Both the position numbers and the translations under genes were made by a program. This document shows positions 17,069-25,900 of a stretch of DNA of 64,000 nucleotides, piece by piece. The stretch is from Caulobacteraceae bacterium (GTDB lineage Bacteria > Pseudomonadota > Alphaproteobacteria > Caulobacterales > Caulobacteraceae), in assembly GCA_947441065.1 (NCBI GenBank), contig CANESI010000006.1, forward strand, positions 1-64,000. Reading direction: 5' to 3'. Positions within the stretch are counted from its first letter, which is position 1; every line of letters begins with the position of its first letter. The notes below the pieces were generated by a model. It was not told the origin of the DNA. It worked only from the letters and a program-made list of their open reading frames with translations, and did no database searches.

Positions 17069-17956
17069 CTAGATATCCAAAGGCTGGCGGCGGACCATGC
17101 GGGCATAGTCGTCCATCAGTGACAGTGAGATATTACCGGGCCTGTAGGTGAACTCGCCAATCTCCGCCACCGGCGTGACCTCGGCGGCTGAGCCGCAGAT
17201 AAAGACTTCGCTGAAGGTCGGCAGTTCCTCTTCGAGGATGTGACGCTCCACCACCTCAAAGCCCCGCTTCTTGGCCAGCTTGATCACCGACTGACGGGTC
17301 AGGCCATTGAGGAAACAGTCAGGCGTCGGGGTATGGATGACCCCATCGCGAACCATGAAGATGTTGGCACCCGTGGCCTCAGCCACATAGCCGCGATAGT
17401 CGAGCATCAGGGCGTCGGCATAGCCTTCGCGCTCGGCGGCATGTTTGGACACGGTGCAGATCATGTAAAGACCCGCCGCCTTGGACTCAACCGGTGCCGT
17501 ATCGGGGGCCGGACGGCGGAACTTGGCGCGGCCAAGACGGATGCCCTTGGCCTTTTCTTCGGGCTTGAAATAGCTAGGCCATTCCCAAGCCGCGATGGCG
17601 ACGTGGATCTTGCTCGCCTGAGCCGACACGCCCATCACTTCGGACCCGCGCCACGCAATGGGGCGGATATAGCCGTCGGTCAGGCCGTTGCGCTTGCAAA
17701 CTTCGATAGAGGCCGCATCGATCTCTTCGACCGTGAAGGGGATTTCGAAATCGAGCAGTTCGGCCGAACGGAACAGGCGCTTGGTATGTTCGGTCAGCAG
17801 ATAGATCTCGCCGCCATACATGCGCTCACCTTCGAACACGGCCGAGCCATAGTGCAGGCCGTGGGTGAGTACGTGTACCTGTGCCTCGCGCCAGGGCACA
17901 AATTCCCCATCCAGCCAGATCCAGCCGTCGCGATCATCAAAAGGCACAAGAGACAT
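17069..17956 (-). CDS. ilvE: Branched-chain amino-acid aminotransferase
   Basis: 295 residues, fold-type IV PLP enzyme. K159 in E-S-K-A-A-G-L-Y is the expected PLP lysine, matching the position in E. coli IlvE, and E193 in A-E-A-T-G-A-N-I-F supports the ring nitrogen. It exchanges amino groups between glutamate and the keto acids of Val, Leu and Ile. The ATG follows CGGAGTTTGATGAGC. It is transcribed away from the response-regulator gene, with 194 bp between starts. ilvB-ilvH lie about 5 kb away in a separate unit. Confidence 0.92.
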   Translation of the reverse strand: MSLVPFDDRDGWIWLDGEFVPWREAQVHVLTHGLHYGSAVFEGERMYGGEIYLLTEHTKRLFRSAELLDFEIPFTVEEIDAASIEVCKRNGLTDGYIRPIAWRGSEVMGVSAQASKIHVAIAAWEWPSYFKPEEKAKGIRLGRAKFRRPAPDTAPVESKAAGLYMICTVSKHAAEREGYADALMLDYRGYVAEATGANIFMVRDGVIHTPTPDCFLNGLTRQSVIKLAKKRGFEVVERHILEEELPTFSEVFICGSAAEVTPVAEIGEFTYRPGNISLSLMDDYARMVRRQPLDI

Positions 17957-18049
17957 TGCTCATCAAACTCCGAAAAAAGACTTATGGGATTAGACGCTGC
18001 CGACCGTGCGGCGTCAATCCAACCCCATTCTAACGCGCGTTCCCTTAAC

Positions 18050-18154
18050 ATGATCAAGGTCCTGATCACCCGTTTGATTGCACCCGATGACAATTTGTCT
18101 AGGGTGTGTGACCAGATGTTCTGCGCCAAGAGGGCGCGACGGGCCGCGCGATGA
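18050..18154 (+). CDS. Possible 34-residue upstream ORF, branched-chain rich
   Basis: An ATG at 18050 opens a 34-codon frame whose first ten residues are M-I-K-V-L-I-T-R-L-I. Its TGA stop overlaps the ATG of the response-regulator gene (ATGA). There is no clear ribosome-binding site before the ATG, and the frame is open far upstream, so it could be chance. If real, it would couple translation into the regulator gene. It may instead be a remnant of a regulator such as the MarR-type PetP that sits here in some relatives. Confidence 0.25.
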   Translation: MIKVLITRLIAPDDNLSRVCDQMFCAKRARRAAR

Positions 18155-18867
18155 CCACAGTTTCTGCCAACCGCGAGGTCAATCGCAACCGCCACCTGCT
18201 GGTGGTCGATGACGATGATCGCATCCGTACCCTGCTCAAGGAATTTCTAGCGCGGAACGGATTTCGTGTGACGGCGGCTCGTGATGCCCACGCCGCCCGC
18301 AGGCTTTTGGACACGCTGGACTTTGATCTGGCCGTGTTCGACGTCATGATGCCCGGCGAGGACGGCTTCTCGCTCGCCCGCTGGCTTCGCGGCCGTTCAG
18401 GCACCAGCGCCGCGACCCCCATCCTGATGCTCACCGCGCGGGGATTACCCGAGGACCGGATCGAGGGCCTTAGCCTTGGGGCCGATGACTATCTGTCCAA
18501 ACCCTTTGAGCCTCAGGAGCTGCTGTTACGAATCGAAGCCATCCTGCGCCGCGCCAATGCTAAGCCGACCGGGCAAGAGCGCCTGAAACTGGGACGCTGC
18601 ACCTTCGATCTGGACCGCGCCGAACTGTTTGTCGGCGATGAGCCCGTGCGTCTGACCGAGGCAGAGGCCCAACTGCTCAAGCAACTGGCCCAGTCCCCGA
18701 ATCTGGCTATCGACCGCATGGACCTCGCCCGCGACACCGCCGATGCGACCGGCCGGGCAGTGGATGTGCAGGTCACGCGCCTGCGCCGAAAGATCGAGTC
18801 TGATCCTAAGAACCCGCGCTATCTTCAGACCGTGCGCGGCGTCGGCTATATGCTGGCGCCAGATTGA
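18151..18867 (+). CDS. OmpR-family response regulator
   Basis: 238 residues. The receiver domain has the acidic pocket D20-D22, phospho-acceptor D64 (F-D-V-M-M-P) and K117 (L-S-K-P-F). A C-terminal winged-helix DNA-binding domain ends R-G-V-G-Y-M-L. It resembles the PetR group of alphaproteobacteria. No strong ribosome-binding site precedes the ATG. A histidine kinase gene follows 16 bp later, its likely partner. Confidence 0.9.
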   Translation: MTTVSANREVNRNRHLLVVDDDDRIRTLLKEFLARNGFRVTAARDAHAARRLLDTLDFDLAVFDVMMPGEDGFSLARWLRGRSGTSAATPILMLTARGLPEDRIEGLSLGADDYLSKPFEPQELLLRIEAILRRANAKPTGQERLKLGRCTFDLDRAELFVGDEPVRLTEAEAQLLKQLAQSPNLAIDRMDLARDTADATGRAVDVQVTRLRRKIESDPKNPRYLQTVRGVGYMLAPD

Positions 18868-18883
18868 GGGCGGGACCGGGCAC

Positions 18884-20239
18884 ATGAAAAAGGGTTTTCG
18901 TCTCGGCCTGCCCCTGTCGTGGGTCAAGTTTATCAAGCGCCTGTTGCCAACCACCCTGTTTGGCCGCTCGCTGCTGATCATCGTGTTGCCGGTGGCGATC
19001 ATGCAGATCGTCATCACTTGGGCCTTTTTCGATGCCCATTGGGAGACCGTGACCAGCCGCCTGTCCGAAGGCCTGTCGGGCGACATTGCTTGGGCGGTGG
19101 AAAGCTATCGCGACGATCCCTCCCCTGTTGCGCTGGCCAAGATTGCCGACCGGGCCGAGCGGTCCTTGGGTCTGTCCATTGTCCTGCAGGAGGGCCGGGT
19201 CCTGCCGACGGGGCGCAGGCCTTCGCTCTTTGCCGCGCTGGATCGGTCCTTGCAGCGCGCCTTGGATGACCGGCTCGATGTGCCCTTCTGGTTCGATACG
19301 ACCCGATATCCGGCCTATGTCGATATTCGCGTCCAGACCGAAAAGGGCGTCCTGCGTATCATTGCCCCGCGCGACCGAGCCTTTGCGACCCAAGGCCACA
19401 TCTTCATCCTGTGGATGACGGTCGTAACCCTATTGCTGACCGGTATCGCCGTCGGCTTTATTCGCAATCAGGTCCGCGCCATCGAACGTCTGGCTGAGGC
19501 CGCAGACGCCTTTGGCCGGGGCGGCGATATGCCGACCTTCAAGCCCTATGGCGCGCGCGAGGTCCGCCAAGCCGCCGCCGCCTTCATCGCCATGAAGGCC
19601 CGAATCCAGCGCCATATTGACCAGCGCACCGTCATGCTCGCCGCCGTCGGCCATGATTTGCGCACGCCCTTGACCCGGCTCAAGCTCGAACTGGCCATGG
19701 CCGAACCCTCCGACCGCATCGAGGCCATGAAGCGCGACCTGTCGGAAATGGAACATATGATCGACGAATATCTGGACTTCGCACGCGGCCAAGGCGGCGA
19801 GGCGTCAGAGCCCGTCTCGATGGGAGAACTGCTCGGCGCCCTAAAGGCCGATGCCGACCGCGCCGGGGTCGAGATCCTCCTCAGTGTCGAACCGGGCCTA
19901 GAGGTGGTCTGTCGTCCCCTCGCCCTCAAACGTGCCCTAGACAATCTGGTGATGAATGCCGCCAGCCATGCCGCGCGCATAGAGCTGACCGGACGAACCC
20001 GGCCCAGCGGCGGCATCGAGATCTGCATTGATGATGACGGTCCCGGCATCCCCGAAGACCTCTATGAAGAGGCCTTCCGCCCCTTTAATCGCCTCGATGA
20101 GTCCCGCAACCAGAACGAAAAGGGCGTCGGCCTCGGCCTTGCCATCGCCCGCGACGTCGCCAGAGGCCACGGCGGCGACATCACCCTCTCCCGCTCTCCG
20201 CTGGGGGGCCTGCGGGCGCTGGTGAAGTTGCCGGGGTAG
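18884..20239 (+). CDS. EnvZ-like sensor histidine kinase
   Basis: 451 residues. Two membrane segments (about 28-50 and 172-193) bracket a periplasmic sensor region. A HAMP domain follows (about 194-247), then the HisKA box V-G-H-D-L-R-T-P-L-T with H257, then the HATPase domain with D-D-D-G-P-G-I-P and G-V-G-L-G-L-A. It phosphorylates the upstream regulator; the signal is unknown. The last codons and TAG stop (C-C-G-G-G-G-T-A-G-G-G) look like the outer edge of repeat C, so the C-terminus may have been set by a repeat insertion. Confidence 0.9.
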   Translation: MKKGFRLGLPLSWVKFIKRLLPTTLFGRSLLIIVLPVAIMQIVITWAFFDAHWETVTSRLSEGLSGDIAWAVESYRDDPSPVALAKIADRAERSLGLSIVLQEGRVLPTGRRPSLFAALDRSLQRALDDRLDVPFWFDTTRYPAYVDIRVQTEKGVLRIIAPRDRAFATQGHIFILWMTVVTLLLTGIAVGFIRNQVRAIERLAEAADAFGRGGDMPTFKPYGAREVRQAAAAFIAMKARIQRHIDQRTVMLAAVGHDLRTPLTRLKLELAMAEPSDRIEAMKRDLSEMEHMIDEYLDFARGQGGEASEPVSMGELLGALKADADRAGVEILLSVEPGLEVVCRPLALKRALDNLVMNAASHAARIELTGRTRPSGGIEICIDDDGPGIPEDLYEEAFRPFNRLDESRNQNEKGVGLGLAIARDVARGHGGDITLSRSPLGGLRALVKLPG

Positions 20240-20374
20240 GGAGCCTTGTTTTCTGTCTTCCGTTTTCCCCGCGAAGGCGGGGAACCAGACCCTTTCACTC
20301 AAGCGGTAAGCTGCCCACTGGCTCCCTGCCTGTACGAGGACCGCGGAGCGATGGGCTATACAACGCCCCCTCTG

Positions 20375-20477
20375 CCGCGTCATTGCGAGGCGCATTGCGC
20401 CGAAGCAACCCAGGGGGACATCTGCTTAGGTTCGTGTCAGCCCCCTAGGTTGCTTCGCTGCGCTCGCAATGACGCGG
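20375..20477. repeat. Palindromic repeat B, copy 2
   Basis: The left arm CCGCGTCATTGCGAGGCGCA and right arm GCTTCGCTGCGCTCGCAATG plus ACGCGG are inverted. Inner arms CGAAGCAACC and GGTTGCTTCG extend the pairing. The centre (about 50 bp) is free to vary. The stretch 20240-20374 before it holds only a short CCCCGC/GCGGGG hairpin at 20268-20282. Confidence 0.85.
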
Positions 20478-20493
20478 GAGGGGGGAGTGGATG

Positions 20494-20580
20494 CCCCCTC
20501 ACCCAACCCTCTCCCCCTCAAGGGGGCGAGGGCTTTGATTTGCGTAGCCCTCTCCCTGTGGGAGAGGGTTGGGTGAGGGC
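20494..20580. repeat. Palindromic repeat A, copy 2
   Basis: CCCTCACCCAACCCTCTCCC at the left and GGGAGAGGGTTGGGTGAGGG at the right are exact inverted copies. They enclose two smaller hairpins. It follows repeat B by 16 bp and is followed directly by a partial repeat C. Confidence 0.85.
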
Positions 20581-20586
20581 CTTTTT

Positions 20587-20630
20587 GCTTCCTCCTCTGG
20601 GGGAATTACCGGCAAAGCTTGGGGAGGGGG
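20587..20630. repeat. Repeat C, right half only
   Basis: CTTCCTCCTCTGGGGGAATT and GCTTGGGGAGGGGG match the right half of repeat C with some decay. The distal purine block GGGGAGGGGGAAAG lies just before the GTG start of the protease gene and can serve as its ribosome-binding site. Confidence 0.7.
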
Positions 20631-20634
20631 AAAG

Positions 20635-21339
20635 GTGATCAGGGTTCAGGTCTTTTTAGCCATCATACTCACATGCCTAGGCCTCGTTCTGGGGATCGGA
20701 GCTGAAAGCCGAGCCGCCGCAAAAGGCCGCGCGGGGACTTTCTTGATCACCACATCGACCAACAGCCTCGGCAGCGGATGGGTTCTGAACCCTGACGGAT
20801 TGGCCCTAACCGCTGCCCATGTGGTTGGCGGTGCGCAAACCTTTCAAGCGACCTTTGCCGATGGCGATGTTCGCGAAGGGGTCGTGATCGCCATGGACAG
20901 GGCCACGGACCTTGCCCTGCTGAGGATCGATCCCGCGCCGGTCTTGCATCCCCTTCCTCTTGCCCAAACCGCTTTGATGGGAACGCGAGTGATCGCGATG
21001 GGCGCGCCGGGTGGACGGCTTGGCACGGTGACGCGCGGCCAGATTACATCGCTGAACGCTCGGCCAACCGATCAGATTAGCGTTGGTCTGATCCAACATA
21101 CCGCGCCCTTGGCCCAAGGAAGCTCCGGCGGTCCCTTGCTCAAGGGTCAAGGCGAGGTGGTCGGGGTCAATATTGGCATTCTGACCCAAGACGACCGGCA
21201 GGGTTCAAGCCCATCGCCTATCGGCTATGCCGTTCCCATCGATCAGGTCTGCCAGGCGATCTTGCGGATGCAGGCGTCAGAGCGGCGCTCACCCACCCCG
21301 CTACCGTGGGCTCAGCGCGAAAAATCTGCGCAAGGATAG
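20635..21339 (+). CDS. Secreted trypsin-like serine protease
   Basis: 234 residues. The N-terminal hydrophobic stretch (about 5-27) is a signal peptide or anchor, so the protein acts in the periplasm. The chymotrypsin-fold catalytic triad is complete: H62 (L-T-A-A-H-V-V), D92 (A-T-D-L-A-L-L) and S164 (Q-G-S-S-G-G-P). There is no PDZ domain, so it is a short relative of the DegP/HtrA group. The GTG start sits directly after a half repeat C. The last 28 bp overlap the convergent serB gene. Confidence 0.85.
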   Translation: MIRVQVFLAIILTCLGLVLGIGAESRAAAKGRAGTFLITTSTNSLGSGWVLNPDGLALTAAHVVGGAQTFQATFADGDVREGVVIAMDRATDLALLRIDPAPVLHPLPLAQTALMGTRVIAMGAPGGRLGTVTRGQITSLNARPTDQISVGLIQHTAPLAQGSSGGPLLKGQGEVVGVNIGILTQDDRQGSSPSPIGYAVPIDQVCQAILRMQASERRSPTPLPWAQREKSAQG

Positions 21340-22187
21340 CCTTGGAAATAGAGCAAGGCCGTAAGGTCACTGTGATCAATTCGGGCATGGGCCTGCGCCG
21401 CGACCACAGGCTTGGCACGATAGGCAATACCGAGACCCGCCGCCTCTATCATGGCCAGATCATTGGCCCCGTCACCAATAGCGATAGCGGCCTCAAGGCC
21501 AAGGCCCAGTGCCGCGCTCTCTTCGCGCAGGGCCGCCAGCTTGGCCTCCTTGCCAAGGATCGGTTCCGCAACCTCACCCGTCAGGCATCCATCGGCCTCG
21601 ATCAAACGATTGGCCCGGTCACCGGCAAAACCCGCCGCCTTGGCCACGCGGCTGGTAAAGAAGGTAAAGCCCCCCGAGACCAGCAGGCACTTGGCCCCTG
21701 CCGCCGTCATGGTGCCAATCAGGGTCTTGGCGCCGTCATTCAAGCGCACCCGCTGATCATAGCAGTCCTGCAAGGCCCCCACGGGAAGGCCCTTAAGCAT
21801 GCCGACCCGCTCGCGCAGGGCCGATTCAAAGTTCAGTTCCCCGCGCATGGCCCGCTCGGTGATGGCCGAGACCGCCTCCTTTACGCCGGCAAAATCAGCA
21901 AGCTCGTCGAGGCACTCACAGCCGATGATGGTGGAGTCCATATCGGCGATCAGCAGACGTTTGCGCCGCCCGTCCTGCGCCTGAACACAGACATCGACCG
22001 GCAGGTTGGCCAGATGATGGTCCATCTGATGGCGCAAGGCCGCGACATCGCCCGTGGTCAGCGACAGGTCGATGGCCCCCGGCCCAAGCAGGGTTCGGCT
22101 GGCAATCGACATCAACCCCTCGACAAGGCGGGTGGCCTCTTCAGCGGCGGCGGGATCGGGCGAAACGAGGGTTATGGCGATGGTCAT
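21312..22187 (-). CDS. serB: Phosphoserine phosphatase
   Basis: 291 residues. An N-terminal ACT-like region (about 1-70) precedes a HAD phosphatase domain. Motif I is D82-M-D84-S-T, motif II is V-S-G-G-F, and motif IV is G-D-G-A-N-D. It removes phosphate from O-phosphoserine in the last step of serine synthesis. Divergent from miaA, with 93 bp between the two start codons. Confidence 0.93.
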   Translation of the reverse strand: MTIAITLVSPDPAAAEEATRLVEGLMSIASRTLLGPGAIDLSLTTGDVAALRHQMDHHLANLPVDVCVQAQDGRRKRLLIADMDSTIIGCECLDELADFAGVKEAVSAITERAMRGELNFESALRERVGMLKGLPVGALQDCYDQRVRLNDGAKTLIGTMTAAGAKCLLVSGGFTFFTSRVAKAAGFAGDRANRLIEADGCLTGEVAEPILGKEAKLAALREESAALGLGLEAAIAIGDGANDLAMIEAAGLGIAYRAKPVVAAQAHARIDHSDLTALLYFQGYPCADFSR

Positions 22188-22280
22188 AGGGCCGAGGTAA
22201 ACCGCCCTTGAACGCGGATCAAGACCAAGCCTTGATGCGGCCCTTTCATTGGCAGGCCGTTTCGTGGTTTTGTCTTGGCC

Positions 22281-23228
22281 ATGACGCCGGATAATCTGCC
22301 CCCCATCACCCTGATTGCTGGTCCCACCGCCAGTGGAAAATCGGCCTTGGCCTTGGGGCTGGCGGCGCAGACCGGGGCTGAAATCATCAATGCAGATGCC
22401 CAGCAGATCTATGGCGACCTCCCGATTCTTACGGCGGCTCCCTCGCCGCTGGATCTAGGGACCGCGCCGCACCACCTGTTCGGCGTGGCGGAGGCGACAG
22501 GGGTCTGGTCTGTAGGGCACTGGCTGCGTGCGGCCAGCGCCAAGATTGCGGTAATAAGGGCTGAAGGTCGGCCCGTGATCCTTGTCGGGGGCACGGGTCT
22601 CTATTTTCGCGCCCTGACCGAGGGCCTCGCCGACATTCCCGCCGTGTCAGTGGCGGACCGGGACCAGATCGAAGCGCGGTATGATGCTGAGGGCGAGGCA
22701 GCCTTTCGAATGGCTCTGGCAGCCCATGACCCTGCCGCTGAAGCAAGGATCGAACAGGGTGATCGCCAGCGCCTGATCCGCGCCTTAAGTGTGTTTGAGA
22801 CCAGCGGCCGGTCCTTAAGCGACTGGCAGGCCGACACGACCTCCGCGCTGGCCGGACAGGACTGGACCGGCGTGGTGATGGAGACCGAGCGTGCCCTCCT
22901 ATATGAACGCTGTGACGCGCGGCTCGTGTCCATGATCGAGGCCGGTGTGCTGGACGAGGTCGCCGCCTTCGCTGCGCGGGGTTTGGACGCCAAGCTTCCC
23001 GCGCTCAAGGCCGTCGGATATCGCGAACTGGCGGCCCATCTTCGCGGTGAAACAACCCTGCCCGAAGCGCTCGAAGCGGCTCAACGTGAGACCCGGCGCT
23101 ATGCCAAGCGGCAACTGACCTGGTTTCGCAATCAAACCCCCGGCTGGATGAGGCTATCAGCCGTCAGCCCCGATGCCGCCATGAGGCAGTTTTTTGCGCA
23201 AACAGCCGCCTTGACCCCCGGCACGTAG
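22281..23228 (+). CDS. miaA: tRNA dimethylallyltransferase
   Basis: About 315 residues. P-loop G-P-T-A-S-G-K-S (14-21), then I-N-A-D-A-Q-Q-I-Y where most members have D-S-x-Q-V-Y, and the [10 protein letters not shown] segment. It isopentenylates A37 of tRNAs that read U-starting codons. ATG 22281 is preferred to the TTG six bases upstream. ilvB and its leader follow in the same direction, with a terminator between them. Confidence 0.93.
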   Translation: MTPDNLPPITLIAGPTASGKSALALGLAAQTGAEIINADAQQIYGDLPILTAAPSPLDLGTAPHHLFGVAEATGVWSVGHWLRAASAKIAVIRAEGRPVILVGGTGLYFRALTEGLADIPAVSVADRDQIEARYDAEGEAAFRMALAAHDPAAEARIEQGDRQRLIRALSVFETSGRSLSDWQADTTSALAGQDWTGVVMETERALLYERCDARLVSMIEAGVLDEVAAFAARGLDAKLPALKAVGYRELAAHLRGETTLPEALEAAQRETRRYAKRQLTWFRNQTPGWMRLSAVSPDAAMRQFFAQTAALTPGT

Positions 23229-23266
23229 CGTGGCATCACTTTAATCTGTAGTTTCGGAGAAAACTC

Positions 23267-23314
23267 GTGCTCGCAAACGCGAACGTACTTAGCAAGCGGC
23301 CGCCCTCGGTTTGA
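23267..23314 (+). CDS. Leader peptide of the ilvB attenuator
   Basis: A GTG-started 15-codon frame (MLANANVLSKRPPSV) follows GGAG at 23256-23259 with normal spacing. Val and Leu codons stand at positions 7 and 8. The stop codon lies inside a perfect hairpin, and a terminator follows 40 bp later. This is the arrangement of a translation-coupled attenuator for branched-chain amino acids. The reading is short, so expression needs to be shown. Confidence 0.65.
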   Translation: MLANANVLSKRPPSV

Positions 23315-23375
23315 TCGTATGATCAAGCCGTCGTCGGTCGCGTATCCAATGGGCCCCTCGAGGGCCTTTTTCTTT
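23302..23375 (+). promoter_or_regulatory. Transcription attenuator upstream of ilvB
   Basis: Three structures can be drawn. A 10-bp stem with one G-U pair is made by CGGTTTGATC (23307-23316) and GATCAAGCCG (23321-23330). A terminator is made by GGCCC (23352-23356) and GGGCC (23362-23366) followed by TTTTTCTTT. An antiterminator pairs GCCCTCG (23302-23308) with CGAGGGC (23359-23365), which would break both of the others. Ribosome position on the leader peptide would choose between them: stalling at Val-Leu frees 23302-23308, whereas reaching the stop codon covers it. Confidence 0.72.
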
Positions 23376-23421
23376 GACCAAACCCTTGTAAACTCCGCCT
23401 CCTCCTCTTTCGTGTGATCCC

Positions 23422-25233
23422 ATGACCAAAGCCGCAACCCTGAACCCGACCGATGCTGCCGCTGCAGCGCCATCCCGCGCCATGACTGGCGCAGAAATGG
23501 TCGTCCGCGCCCTTGTCGATCAAGGCGTAGACACCCTGTTCGGCTATCCGGGCGGCGCGATCTTGCCGATCTATGACGCGCTGTTCCACGAGCCGCGCCT
23601 GCATCATGTTCTGGTCCGTCATGAACAGGGCGCAACCCATGCCGCCGAAGGCTATGCGCGCTCGTCGGGCAAGGCGGGCGTTGTGCTGGTCACCTCTGGC
23701 CCCGGCGCGACCAATGCTGTGACCGGGATTGTCGATGCCCTGATGGACTCCATCCCCTTGGTGGTCATTACCGGGCAGGTCCCCACCCACCTGATCGGCT
23801 CGGACGCCTTCCAAGAGTGCGACACGGTCGGCATTACCCGCTCCTGCACCAAGCATAACTATCTGGTGAAGCGCACGGCTGACCTGCCCGCCATCCTGCA
23901 CGAGGCCTTCCACATCGCCACCAGCGGCCGCCCCGGCCCTGTGGTCATCGACATCCCCAAGGATGTTCAGTTCGGCACCGCCGACTATTACGGTCCCGAC
24001 GAACTGGTCTTTAGCCATGCCTATAACCCTCAGACCAAGGGCGATGCGCAGCGTATTGCCGACGCGGTTGAACTAATCGCCAAGGCCAAGAGGCCGGTCT
24101 TCTATACGGGCGGCGGCGTTATCAATTCAGGACCTGAGGCCAGCGAACTCCTGCGCGAACTGGTGGCCCTGACCGGCGCGCCCATCACTTCGACCCTGAT
24201 GGGCCTAGGCTCCTTCCCCGCCGCTGACCCTCAGTGGCTAGGCATGCTCGGCATGCACGGCACTTTTGAAGCCAACAATGCCATGCACGATTGCGACGTG
24301 ATGATCGCGCTCGGCTCGCGCTTTGATGACCGGGTGACGGGCCGTTTGGACGCCTTCTCGCCCGACTCAAAAAAGATCCATGTCGATATTGACCCCTCGT
24401 CGATCAATAAGACGGTCCGGGTCGATATTGGCATTGTCGGGGATGTCGGGTCGGTCATGCGCGACATGATCACCCTGTGGAAAGCCAAGGGTTACACGCC
24501 CAATGCCGAGGCCCAGTCCAGCTGGTGGGCCCAGATAGACGCATGGCGCGCGCGCGACTGCTTGGCCTATCGTCCCTCGGACAATGAGATCAAACCGCAA
24601 TATGCCATCGAGCGGCTCTATGCCCTGACCAAGGACCGGGATGCCTATATCACCACCGAGGTCGGCCAGCACCAGATGTGGGCCGCGCAATATTACCGCT
24701 TTGAAGAGCCCAATCGCTGGATGACCTCTGGCGGGCTGGGCACGATGGGCTATGGCCTGCCCGCCGCCGTGGGGGTGCAATTGGCCCATCCGGGCTCGCT
24801 GGTCATCGACATTGCCGGTGAAGCCTCGATCCAGATGACCATGCAGGAGATCTCGACCGCCATTCAGTACCGGCTGCCGATCAAGATCTTCATCCTCAAT
24901 AATGAATGGATGGGCATGGTGCGCCAGTGGCAGCAACTGCTGCATGGCGAGCGCTACAGCCAGTCCTATTCCGAAAGCCTACCCGACTTCGTCAAGCTGG
25001 CCGAGGCTTACGGCGCCGTCGGTATCCGCGCCTCGACCCCGCAGGAGCTTGACGCCAAGATCATCGAGATGATCGACAGTCCCCACCCCGTGATTTTCGA
25101 CTGCCGCGTGACCAAGCTCGAAAACTGCTTCCCCATGATCCCCTCGGGCAAGGCGCACAATGAAATGATCTTGGCCGATATGGGCGTGGATATGAACACC
25201 GCCATCGACGCCAAGGGCCGGGGTCTGGTCTAG
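23422..25233 (+). CDS. ilvB: Acetolactate synthase, large (catalytic) subunit
   Basis: 603 residues, three-domain ThDP enzyme. The catalytic glutamate is E68 (R-H-E-Q-G-A), and the early G-Y-P-G-G-A segment is typical. The ThDP/Mg motif reads G-E-A-S-I ... N-N-E; the usual first Asp is Glu here, a change I associate with alphaproteobacterial enzymes. It joins two pyruvates, or pyruvate and 2-oxobutyrate, in Val/Leu/Ile synthesis. Expression is probably controlled by the attenuator directly upstream. The small subunit gene follows after 82 bp. Confidence 0.95.
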   Translation: MTKAATLNPTDAAAAAPSRAMTGAEMVVRALVDQGVDTLFGYPGGAILPIYDALFHEPRLHHVLVRHEQGATHAAEGYARSSGKAGVVLVTSGPGATNAVTGIVDALMDSIPLVVITGQVPTHLIGSDAFQECDTVGITRSCTKHNYLVKRTADLPAILHEAFHIATSGRPGPVVIDIPKDVQFGTADYYGPDELVFSHAYNPQTKGDAQRIADAVELIAKAKRPVFYTGGGVINSGPEASELLRELVALTGAPITSTLMGLGSFPAADPQWLGMLGMHGTFEANNAMHDCDVMIALGSRFDDRVTGRLDAFSPDSKKIHVDIDPSSINKTVRVDIGIVGDVGSVMRDMITLWKAKGYTPNAEAQSSWWAQIDAWRARDCLAYRPSDNEIKPQYAIERLYALTKDRDAYITTEVGQHQMWAAQYYRFEEPNRWMTSGGLGTMGYGLPAAVGVQLAHPGSLVIDIAGEASIQMTMQEISTAIQYRLPIKIFILNNEWMGMVRQWQQLLHGERYSQSYSESLPDFVKLAEAYGAVGIRASTPQELDAKIIEMIDSPHPVIFDCRVTKLENCFPMIPSGKAHNEMILADMGVDMNTAIDAKGRGLV

Positions 25234-25315
25234 TCCTTCACCCCACGACCGCATAATCTGCTTCCCCTGTCCTGTTGGGCAAGGGGGCCGCACCGAACGG
25301 AAATGAGACCCCGAA

Positions 25316-25864
25316 ATGTCCGCTGACCAACCCGGCTCTGCCTATTTTCTCGACCATAAAGATGTCGCTGAGCAGCGCGCCACCTTTGCGGTGATCGTCG
25401 CCAATGAACCCGGCGTCCTGCACCGCGTGGTCGGCCTATTCGCAGCCCGGGGCTATAATATTGAGAGCCTGACGGTTGCAGAGACTGACCGTCGGGCCCA
25501 CACCTCGCGCATCACCATCGTCACCTCTGGCACGGTCGAGACCCTTGCCCAGATCCGCGCCCAGCTCGAAAAGATGGTCGCGACCTTGGAAGTGCAAGAT
25601 GTCAGCCGCGATCCGCTCGGCGTTGAGCGCGAACTGGCGCTGGTCAAGGTCAGCGGCCGGGGCACCGAACGGGTCGAGGCCCTGCGCGTGTCTGAAATCT
25701 TCCGGGCCAAGGTGGTCGACACCACCCATGAGAGCTTCATCTTCGAAGTCACCGGCGATTCCGGCAAGATCGACAAGTTCATCGAGCTGATGCGCCCCTT
25801 GGGTCTGGTCGAGGTCTCGCGCACGGGGGTCCTGTCGATCACCCGTGGCAATGAGGCCATGTAA
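25316..25864 (+). CDS. ilvH: Acetolactate synthase, small (regulatory) subunit
   Basis: 182 residues. An N-terminal ACT domain (about 18-95; N-E-P-G-V-L-H-R-V-V and R-G-Y-N-I-E-S-L) binds valine for feedback control, and a C-terminal ACT-like domain contacts the large subunit. Its start follows the ilvB stop by 82 bp in the same direction. The symbol ilvN is used in some related genomes. Confidence 0.94.
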   Translation: MSADQPGSAYFLDHKDVAEQRATFAVIVANEPGVLHRVVGLFAARGYNIESLTVAETDRRAHTSRITIVTSGTVETLAQIRAQLEKMVATLEVQDVSRDPLGVERELALVKVSGRGTERVEALRVSEIFRAKVVDTTHESFIFEVTGDSGKIDKFIELMRPLGLVEVSRTGVLSITRGNEAM

Positions 25865-25900
25865 CCAAATCTCTGCGTCCCAAAGCGTGAGCACCCCCCT

